DNA of 28,805 nt, from NCBI GenBank assembly GCA_045612485.1, contig JAZKZE010000080.1:1-28805 (forward strand), read 5' to 3'. The notes beneath the pieces are model-generated. The model had not been told where the DNA came from. It was given only the letters and a program-made list of their open reading frames with translations, and made no database searches. The stretch is from RGIG5327 sp045612485 (GTDB taxonomy: Bacteria; Verrucomicrobiota; Lentisphaeria; Victivallales; UBA1829). The position numbers and the translations under genes are program-made. This document shows positions 22,904-28,805 of this stretch, in pieces (position 1 is the stretch's first letter; each line of letters opens with the position of its first letter).

Positions 22904-24343
22904 ATGAAAATTACTGCTGCAACACTTGTCCTGATCTTGTTGCCTTTTACTGTTCTCGCCGTTATATGCGTGCTTCAGAGGATGCGGCTCGTGCTTCTCC
23001 GGCAACGACTGAGCAGTGCCATGCACAATACCGTGGAAATCAATCATTTTCTCTCCCTTTTCTCCCGCAATCTGAAAGGCGGTCAGAATCTGTCTGAATG
23101 GATGAATGTCACTGCAAGATATGTGGCAGAACGTATTGATGCAAGAAGTGTCTGTATTTTCATCCGTACCGACGGGGTGTTCAAAGCTGCCGGGATCTCC
23201 GGTCTTTTCCCCCTCGTCCGGAAAAGTCTTTCCCTTAACTATGCCATGACAAAACCCAAATATCTCCTGGAACAGCTCAAAGGAGAGACATTCCGTCCCG
23301 GGGACGGGATCATCGGGGAAGTTGCCCAGACAAGAAAAGATATCATTCTTGAAAATGCAATGGAGGATCCCCGGGTACTGAGTTATGAGCCGGTGATCCC
23401 CATTGATTGCCTTATGGCTGTGCCGCTGATCGATGAAGGGGAAGTTGTGGGGGTGATCTGTGCCGTCAATACCACGGAAACTGAGATGGATCATTTTACT
23501 GCCGATCAGATCGCAAGATTCAAATTCATTGCCACACAGGCTCTTCTGGCGCAGAACGTTCTTGATGCTTATTCCCATCTTGCTGAACAGCAGAGGATCT
23601 CCCAGGAACTGAACTTTGCAAGAGTCCTCCAGCAGTCGCTGCTCCCCCGGAGTATGCCGGTATGGGGGCGGTTTTCTGTTCACGCTTTCTCCCGGGCCTC
23701 CAAGGAGGTCAGCGGGGACTTTTACGATTTTGTGGAACTGGATAAAAACCGGTTGATGGTCATTATCGGCGATGCCTGCGGCAAAGGGATCCCAGCCTGT
23801 ATGGTCATGACCATGACAAGAAGCTACATCCGGGCGAATATAAAACACTTTGTTTCCTTGAAAGATTTTCTTTCCGATCTGAATGACAACCTTTACAAAG
23901 TTACCGGCGATGAAAGATATGTTACTTTAGCCTGCTGTATTCTCAACCGGGAGGATTTCTCCTTTGAATATGCCAGAGCCGGTCATACAGAACTTATGCT
24001 TTTTGTCCGGGAGCATCTCCGGTCGTTTTATCCCGATGGTTCCGGTATAGGGCTTCTGCCCAGTGAATTCACCTCTTTTGATACTTTCAGCATGGAGTTT
24101 ACTCCGGGGATGCGGGCATTCCTTTTTACAGACGGTTTGAATGAAGCTACCGATGCAAGGGAACATCAGGAGGAATTCGGCGTGAAAAGATTGCGGAAAC
24201 TTTTCCAGGATTCCTGCAGTAAAAATGTCACCCCGGATGAATTTTTCAATAATACTCTCAAAGAGATCGAGGATTTTGCCGGATATGAAAACGGGGAAGG
24301 TCAGGAGGATGACCTTACTATGGTAATGATCCGCCATCTCTGA
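22904..24343 (+). CDS. GAF-SpoIIE (PP2C-type) phosphatase
   Basis: 479-residue signalling phosphatase of the RsbU/SpoIIE type, which dephosphorylates anti-sigma-factor antagonist proteins. One N-terminal membrane helix (about 5-25) is followed by a helical linker, a GAF domain (about 60-215) with FRPGDGIIGEVAQTRKDII and CLMAVPLIDEGEVVGVICAVN, a short coiled coil (LAEQQRISQELNFARVLQQSLLP), and the PP2C domain from about 250. Metal-binding motifs are VSGDFYDF (269-276), GDACGKGIPA (289-298), FTDGLNEA and EDDLTMV near the end. No partner anti-sigma or STAS gene is in the window. A possible promoter (TTGAAA at 22830, TAAAGT 17 bp on) is weak. It starts a run with the lipoprotein gene (28 nt gap) and hldD (39 nt gap). 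Confidence 0.92.
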   Translation: MKITAATLVLILLPFTVLAVICVLQRMRLVLLRQRLSSAMHNTVEINHFLSLFSRNLKGGQNLSEWMNVTARYVAERIDARSVCIFIRTDGVFKAAGISGLFPLVRKSLSLNYAMTKPKYLLEQLKGETFRPGDGIIGEVAQTRKDIILENAMEDPRVLSYEPVIPIDCLMAVPLIDEGEVVGVICAVNTTETEMDHFTADQIARFKFIATQALLAQNVLDAYSHLAEQQRISQELNFARVLQQSLLPRSMPVWGRFSVHAFSRASKEVSGDFYDFVELDKNRLMVIIGDACGKGIPACMVMTMTRSYIRANIKHFVSLKDFLSDLNDNLYKVTGDERYVTLACCILNREDFSFEYARAGHTELMLFVREHLRSFYPDGSGIGLLPSEFTSFDTFSMEFTPGMRAFLFTDGLNEATDAREHQEEFGVKRLRKLFQDSCSKNVTPDEFFNNTLKEIEDFAGYENGEGQEDDLTMVMIRHL

Positions 24344-24371
24344 AAAGAAAAAGCCACAGGATTCCTGCAAT

Positions 24372-24725
24372 ATGAAGAAAAATACGATTTTTTTCTGCCG
24401 TGCCGGAACAGTTTTTGTATTGTTCCTGCTTGTGATCTGTACTGCCTCCTGCCGTTCCAATGATCCCATGGATCCTTACAGGGATCTGGGGGCGCCCCGG
24501 GGAATGAAGGATACCTATCCGGATGTCCGGAAGAAAAAAACACAGGAGAAACGTTCTTTTTTCCAGAGAATGTTTGAGGAAGACAGGGAAAAGGAAAGAC
24601 GTTTCAGGGATGTCTCCCGTCCCATGCCTCAGGGAACGGTGGAAGTTTTTCCCTGGAAGGAGGACAAGAGGCGCAGTGAAGGATTGTATGACGAGATCCG
24701 CAGGGAAAAGAAAAGTATGAATTGA
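24372..24725 (+). CDS. Small putative lipoprotein of unknown function
   Basis: 117 residues, no family recognised. The N-terminus has a basic start and a hydrophobic core (TVFVLFLLVI), then CTASC with a likely lipidated Cys at about residue 27, though the lipobox is imperfect. The rest is very hydrophilic, rich in Arg, Lys, Asp and Glu (FEEDREKERRFRD; EIRREKKSMN), with no further membrane segment. AGGA lies 10 nt upstream of the ATG. It sits between the phosphatase and hldD genes with short gaps, so cotranscription is likely. It is probably attached to a membrane facing the periplasm. Confidence 0.65.
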   Translation: MKKNTIFFCRAGTVFVLFLLVICTASCRSNDPMDPYRDLGAPRGMKDTYPDVRKKKTQEKRSFFQRMFEEDREKERRFRDVSRPMPQGTVEVFPWKEDKRRSEGLYDEIRREKKSMN

Positions 24726-24764
24726 TGTTGCTGAATTATCAATATTTCAATACAGGAGAACGCA

Positions 24765-25742
24765 ATGAAGTATATCGTTACCGGTGCTGCCGGTCTTATC
24801 GGAAGTTCCATGATCTGGAAACTCAATCAGGAAGGTATCACAGACATTCTTGCCGTGGATCATCTGGGGGAATCGGAAAAATGGAAAAATCTGCGGGCAC
24901 TTTCCTATGCGGATTACATGGAAAGGGAAGAATTTCTGGATCTTCTTCTTACCGATGCCCTTCCTGAAGATGTGGAATGTGTGATCCACATGGGGGCATG
25001 TTCCTCCACAACGGAAAAAGATGCCACATATCTTGTACACAACAATTTTGAATATACCAAGGCTCTTGCCCGGTATTGTGTGGAAAAAAAGATAAAATTC
25101 CTTTATGCTTCCAGTGCTGCAACTTACGGTGACGGGGAAAAAGGCTATAAAGATGATGAAAGCAGCATTGAGGAACTGCGGCCCATGAATATGTACGGAT
25201 ATTCCAAACAGATGTTTGATCTGTGGGCAAAATATAATTTCCTTCTTTCTTCCATTACCGGAGTCAAATTTACCAATGTATATGGTCCCAATGAACTGCA
25301 TAAAGGTTCCATGCGTTCCATGGTCTGCCGTTCTTATGAACAGATCCGGGATACCGGGAAAGTCAAACTTTTCAAGTCCGACCGGAGCGATTATGCCGAC
25401 GGGGAACAGAAACGGGATTTCATCTATGTGAAGGATGCGGTAAATATGGTATGGCATCTTCTGAAAAACAACTGCCACGGTATTTACAATATCGGAAGCG
25501 GCAGGGCGGAAACCTGGAACAGTCTTGTGGCTGCCGTATTCAAAGCCATGGGAAAGGAAGAAAATATCGAGTATATTGATATGCCTGACCACCTGAAAGG
25601 CAAATACCAGTATTACACCTGTGCAGATATGGAAAAGATGCGGGCTTCCGGTTATACGGAAAAAGTCACCTCTCTGGAAGATGCCATAAGGGACTATATC
25701 TGCAATTACATCTCCAGAGAACGTTTTCTGGGGGATGAATAA
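24765..25742 (+). CDS. hldD: ADP-L-glycero-D-manno-heptose 6-epimerase
   Basis: NAD(P)-dependent SDR epimerase making ADP-L-glycero-D-manno-heptose for the LPS inner core. 325 residues, standard. The Rossmann motif TGAAGLIGS is at 6-14, HMGACSSTTEKD at about 75-86, YASSAATYGDG at about 114-124, and the YxxxK pair Y144/K148 in MYGYSKQ. VYGPNELHKGSMRSM, GEQKRDFIYVKDAV and IYNIGSGRAETWNSL are the typical HldD substrate-binding segments. AGGAG lies 7 nt before the ATG. It shows that the organism makes a Gram-negative heptose-containing LPS. No other heptose genes are adjacent. Confidence 0.95.
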   Translation: MKYIVTGAAGLIGSSMIWKLNQEGITDILAVDHLGESEKWKNLRALSYADYMEREEFLDLLLTDALPEDVECVIHMGACSSTTEKDATYLVHNNFEYTKALARYCVEKKIKFLYASSAATYGDGEKGYKDDESSIEELRPMNMYGYSKQMFDLWAKYNFLLSSITGVKFTNVYGPNELHKGSMRSMVCRSYEQIRDTGKVKLFKSDRSDYADGEQKRDFIYVKDAVNMVWHLLKNNCHGIYNIGSGRAETWNSLVAAVFKAMGKEENIEYIDMPDHLKGKYQYYTCADMEKMRASGYTEKVTSLEDAIRDYICNYISRERFLGDE

Positions 25743-25920
25743 TATCCTTTGATTTTTCAAAAACAGTGTTTTTTACCGTTATGGGGGAAGAGATTTCTTT
25801 TTTCCAAAAAGTGATTTTGTCGGATTTCAGTATTTGAATTCCGTGTGAAAAAATATCGGTGTTGTTGCAAAACTCCGGGAAATATTCCATTTTTACCCGT
25901 CAGGGAGTATGTAAAAACTG
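25743..25920. other. AT-rich intergenic stretch after hldD
   Basis: No gene is visible. A weak A/T-based hairpin with a T-run, AAAAAC (25759-25764), AGT, GTTTTT (25768-25773), may end the hldD transcript. The rest shows no convincing ORF, repeat or promoter. With the next two features it makes up the gene-free span from hldD to the adhesin leader peptide. Confidence 0.35.
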
Positions 25921-26070
25921 GAGCATTACAGCACTGAAAGAGCCGTAAGCGAACAGCCCGGCGGTAAGTCCTCTGAAGGAGGACGCAGCCCCGGGTTGGG
26001 GAACCCTCCGGAATATCAAGCTCTGAAAGAGCGAAAGAAGAAAAAAGGTTCCGCTACCCTTGATATATTA
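25921..26070 (+). ncRNA. Candidate structured RNA
   Basis: A GC-rich stretch in AT-rich surroundings with dense complementarity. AGCCCGG (25955-25961) pairs with CCGGGTT (25991-25997) and encloses GTCCTC/GAGGAC (25968-25973 with 25979-25984, TGAAG loop). GCTCT/AGAGC (26020-26032) is a tight GAA-loop hairpin. GGAACC (26000-26005) with GGTTCC (26047-26052), and ATATCAAG (26013-26020) with CTTGATAT (26059-26066), interleave as a pseudoknot. CTGAAAGAGC occurs twice (25934, 26023). I recognise no Rfam class. Plus strand is assumed only from the orientation of neighbours; no promoter or terminator was found. Confidence 0.35.
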
Positions 26071-26214
26071 TACCCTGTTATTGTGAAGGTTTCCGGCAGA
26101 ATCTGAAACAACTCCGGGATATATATTTATAGCACAAAAAACATTTTTTCTTCCGGAAGTTGGAAAACTTTCCTGCGGGAACGATAGAAAAACGTGAAAG
26201 AAATATTTTTTTTC

Positions 26215-26242
26215 TTGAAATGAATATTTGCTGTGTTATATT
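26215..26242 (+). promoter_or_regulatory. Promoter of the adhesin leader region
   Basis: TTGAAA (26215-26220), 16-bp spacer, TATATT (26237-26242), the same box pair and spacing as before rplM, rnhC, nfeD and flotillin. The start site would be near 26249, about 40 nt before the leader-peptide ATG and 350 nt before the adhesin ATG. Confidence 0.7.
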
Positions 26243-26289
26243 ATCCATATATTTATGATTATTTGTATCTATGCAGGAGAACAGGAATA

Positions 26290-26434
<145 letters not shown>

Positions 26435-26483
26435 CCATCCATCCAAAGTTTTTCAGTTTTCAGAAAAAATCAGTTTTGTTTTC

Positions 26484-26524
26484 AAGGTACAGCGTCCTGT
26501 TATGGGATTTCTGTACCTTTTTTT
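26484..26524 (+). terminator. Rho-independent terminator before the adhesin gene
   Basis: AAGGTACAG (26484-26492) pairs with CTGTACCTT (26511-26519), followed by a T-run to 26524. It lies between the leader peptide and the adhesin-like gene in the same orientation, so either the adhesin has its own promoter or this is an attenuator. Confidence 0.85.
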
Positions 26525-26601
26525 GTGCCGGAAAGAGGGAATTTTCAAGTTTTGAATTTTTGTAACAATTTCAATAAATAAGCAAAAAGAAAGGGAAAAA
26601 A

Positions 26602-28805
26602 ATGGCTTGGGCTTATCATGTAAGTTCTGGAGTGATTTCCAGCGGAATTCGTCTTCAATATGATTCCATGTATGTTTCCAATGGAGGGACAGCGGAAAAT
26701 ACCACGGTGAATTACGACGGCGGTCTGTACATCTCCTCCGGCGGAGTAGCGAACTCCACCACGGTGAATTCCTGGGGCGGTCTCTATGTTTCTTCCGGCG
26801 GGGTCGCGAACTCCACCACGGTGAATTCCAGTGGTGGTCTGTATATCTCTTCCGGCGGTACTGCGAACAGCACCACGGTAAATGATGTGGGCAATCTGTC
26901 CATCCATTCCGGCGGTACTGCGAACAATACCACAGTGAATTCCGGCGGCTATCTGCACATCTACTCCGGCGGTACCGCTACCAATCTTACCGCCATGTCC
27001 GGGGCTGCACTTGGTATTACAGTGGCATTGGATACCTATATTCAGGGAATCAGTAATGGTTCTGCATTTGAAATGAAGGATGCCAGAATTTCCGGTTATA
27101 CGGTGGATTCCGGCGGCTATCTGTATATCTCCTCCGGCGGTACAGCTACTGCAATCAAAGAAAATGGCGGATGTGTGGACGTAGAGGATGGTGCTAATGT
27201 TTCTTTTATTTCCAACACATTAAGCGGACTGGTTTTAGAGGGAGGGTGGTCAAGGTTTTCCCCCATCATTGCTTCCGCTACAGTTCATTCCGGTACTGTA
27301 GCGAACTCCACCACGGTGAATTACGACGGCGGTCTGTACATCTATTCCGGCGGAGTAGCGAACTCCACCACGGTGAATCTCAATGGCTATCTGCACAACC
27401 CCTACTGCGGTCTGTACATCTCCTCCGGCGGAACAGTGAATGATACCGTCGTGAGTTTCGGTGGATATATTATCATTGACCGCGGCGGAGTGCATAAAGG
27501 CAGTTTACAGATCGCATCAGGAGCTGGCGTTTTAGCATATACCGGAAGTATCATCGACTTTACTCTTTCTGACAGAACAGTAAAAGATGACTATCTCATC
27601 AATGATCTTTATCTTGTTTCCGGAACCCCCACTTATACCATTACTGTTTCCGCTGATCAGGAAGATGGGGAATATAAACTTGCACAGGGGGCAGATTATT
27701 TTGCGGCAAATATCTTTGTGAAAACCGATACCGGAACCAGTATCGGTTCTATCAGTGTGGGCAATGATCTTGTAAGCGGAAATACAACCTACTCCCTGAC
27801 CTGTGAAAACGGTGCTTTGCATTTCAATATTGCAACGGAAAACACCTCCTCCGGAACAACCTCAAGTGGCGGGATCGTTTCCAGTGGTGGAACGTCTTCC
27901 GGCGGAATTGTATCCAGTGGTGGAACGTCCTCCGGCGGCATCGTGGTTGATTCCGGAAAGAATGTATATGTTTCCAATGGGGAAGTTATTACTTCTGCAA
28001 CCATCAATAAGGGCGGCAATGTGATCCTTTCTTCCGGCGGGGCGGCAAATATTACCACCATCAATTCTCAGGGCGGGCTGCATGTTTACAGCGGGGCGAC
28101 CGCAAGCAACACCACCGTCAAACAAAGCGGCTATCTGGGCGTGGGACTTGGGGCGACAACTTACAATACCACAATCGACTATGCCGGAGAATTGACCGTT
28201 TGGGGTGGTGGTAAGGTTTATAATAACACCATCAATCAGTATGGGGCGATCATCCTTTCCTCCGGAGCTGTTGCAGATTCTTCTGTTATCAATTCTCAGG
28301 GTGGTCTGCATGTTTACAGCGGTGCTGTTGCAAGTAATACCACCGTCAAACAGAAAGGTATTTTCGGTGTAGGTCTTGGGGCAACAACTTACAATACAAC
28401 CATTGATTACGCAGGAGAATTGAAAGTCTGGGGCGGTGGTAAGGTCTATAATAACACCATTAATGAATATGGAGCTATCATTCTTCTCAGCGGAGCAATG
28501 GCTGATACCACAACCATTAACTCGCAGGGTGGTCTGCATGTTTACAGCGGTGCTGTTGCAAGTAATACCACCGTCAAGCAGGGCGGCTTCTTTGGCGTAG
28601 GCGACGGGGCAACAACCTACAATACCCTCATTGATTATGCCGGGGAACTTACCGTCTGGGGTGGAGGTCTTGTGAATGACAACGAGATCAACCAGTGGGG
28701 AGCTATCATCCTTTCCAGTGGGGCAGCCGCAAACCGTACCATCATTAATCCTGATGGCGGACTTCATATTTATAATGGTGCAACAGCCTATACTACTGAA
28801 GTCAC
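26602..28805 (+). CDS. AIDA-type repeat protein, adhesin-like (partial, runs off window)
   Basis: The frame is open for 734 codons to the window edge. It is built of 19-residue AIDA-type beta-helix repeats of the form GGLYISSGGVANSTTVN, familiar from autotransporter passengers and surface adhesins. First block: about 30-310, irregular 19-mers. A non-repeat domain (about 314-413, with DDYLINDLYLVSGTPTYTITVS) follows, then a Ser/Gly linker (SSGGIVSSGGT), then a block with a 76-residue super-repeat. There is no signal peptide: the start is MAWAYHVSSGV, and an in-frame TAA at 26575 rules out an upstream start. The ribosome site is AAAGGG. Export route and any C-terminal anchor lie outside the window. 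The name adhesin is inferred from the repeat family. Confidence 0.8.
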   Translation, partial: MAWAYHVSSGVISSGIRLQYDSMYVSNGGTAENTTVNYDGGLYISSGGVANSTTVNSWGGLYVSSGGVANSTTVNSSGGLYISSGGTANSTTVNDVGNLSIHSGGTANNTTVNSGGYLHIYSGGTATNLTAMSGAALGITVALDTYIQGISNGSAFEMKDARISGYTVDSGGYLYISSGGTATAIKENGGCVDVEDGANVSFISNTLSGLVLEGGWSRFSPIIASATVHSGTVANSTTVNYDGGLYIYSGGVANSTTVNLNGYLHNPYCGLYISSGGTVNDTVVSFGGYIIIDRGGVHKGSLQIASGAGVLAYTGSIIDFTLSDRTVKDDYLINDLYLVSGTPTYTITVSADQEDGEYKLAQGADYFAANIFVKTDTGTSIGSISVGNDLVSGNTTYSLTCENGALHFNIATENTSSGTTSSGGIVSSGGTSSGGIVSSGGTSSGGIVVDSGKNVYVSNGEVITSATINKGGNVILSSGGAANITTINSQGGLHVYSGATASNTTVKQSGYLGVGLGATTYNTTIDYAGELTVWGGGKVYNNTINQYGAIILSSGAVADSSVINSQGGLHVYSGAVASNTTVKQKGIFGVGLGATTYNTTIDYAGELKVWGGGKVYNNTINEYGAIILLSGAMADTTTINSQGGLHVYSGAVASNTTVKQGGFFGVGDGATTYNTLIDYAGELTVWGGGLVNDNEINQWGAIILSSGAAANRTIINPDGGLHIYNGATAYTTEV
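27862..27945 (+). repeat. 33-bp Ser/Gly linker repeats
   Basis: Two full 33-bp units (27862-27894, 27895-27927) and a partial third encode SSGGIVSSGGT. They form a flexible linker between the non-repeat domain and the second AIDA block. Confidence 0.8.
28063..28805 (+). repeat. 228-bp super-repeats in the AIDA protein
   Basis: Units begin at 28063, 28291, 28519 and 28747, exactly 228 bp (76 residues) apart, each starting NSQGGLHVYSG or a variant (N-P-D-G-G in the last). Each holds four 19-residue AIDA units, including TTYNTTIDYAGEL and VWGGGKVYNNTI. The array continues beyond the window. Confidence 0.9.

Noticed and set aside
25957..25990. CCGGCGGTAAGTCC resembling part of an FMN riboswitch, and TGAAGGAGGACGCAGCC resembling the SRP RNA loop
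   Set aside because: The other conserved parts (GGGCAGGGTGAAATTCCC for FMN; the GGAA-capped stem with CAG/AGCAG loop for SRP) are missing, and no riboflavin gene follows.

Overview
The window looks like a chromosomal segment from a Gram-negative bacterium of the Lentisphaerota (Victivallales-like, probably gut or anaerobic). This assignment is inference from family content. It has two short pseudopilin-like proteins with an [24 protein letters not shown]-type N-terminus, a large secreted DUF4838/CBM9-like protein, a CE7-type esterase, RNase HIII, HldD (so heptose-containing LPS), and a very long AIDA-type repeat protein. I see no tRNA, rRNA, CRISPR array or transposase.

Layout. 1-1859: terminator and an AMP-forming acyl-CoA synthetase (minus). 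1860-2652: gene-poor, with a strong hairpin and the promoter and leader of the ribosomal protein operon. 2653-3560: rplM-rpsI (plus) with tandem terminators. 3616-7171: GNAT acetyltransferase followed by the DUF4838 protein (minus). 7240-10043: two paralogous pseudopilin-like genes (minus) on either side of an AraC-family regulator (plus); the first carries a 168-bp insertion that repeats its prepilin motif. 10258-16003: a minus block with flotillin (own promoter), ZIP transporter, CE7 esterase, RecX and a secreted protein of unknown function. 16064-18444: rnhC, then NfeD and an iron-sulfur flavoprotein (plus). 18463-22768: PanE, a CvpA-like membrane protein, a membrane-anchored GspE/PilB ATPase and TlyA (minus). 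22904-25742: SpoIIE-type phosphatase, lipoprotein and hldD (plus). 25743-28805: a GC-rich structured stretch that may be an RNA, a leader peptide with an AAGCx9 tract, a terminator, and an AIDA-repeat adhesin-like gene that runs off the window.

Functional links. Flotillin and NfeD are membrane partners in other bacteria; here they lie about 5 kb apart on opposite strands. The pseudopilins and the GspE-like ATPase are scattered parts of a type II secretion/type IV pilus-like apparatus. The DUF4838 protein and esterase fit extracellular glycan use.

Two observations stand out. (1) Five genes (rplM, flotillin, rnhC, nfeD, adhesin leader) are preceded by exactly TTGAAA-N16-TATATT, and araC and gspE have close variants; this looks like the main promoter of the lineage and corrects several start codons. 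(2) The adhesin leader combines promoter, Shine-Dalgarno, a signal-peptide-like mini-ORF, an in-frame AAGCx9 tract, a 32-bp perfect palindrome and a Rho-independent terminator, all before the adhesin start. Of the three reading frames set by repeat number, only one lets ribosomes translate through the terminator and stop 20 nt before the adhesin ATG. I propose a phase-variable, translation-coupled attenuator.
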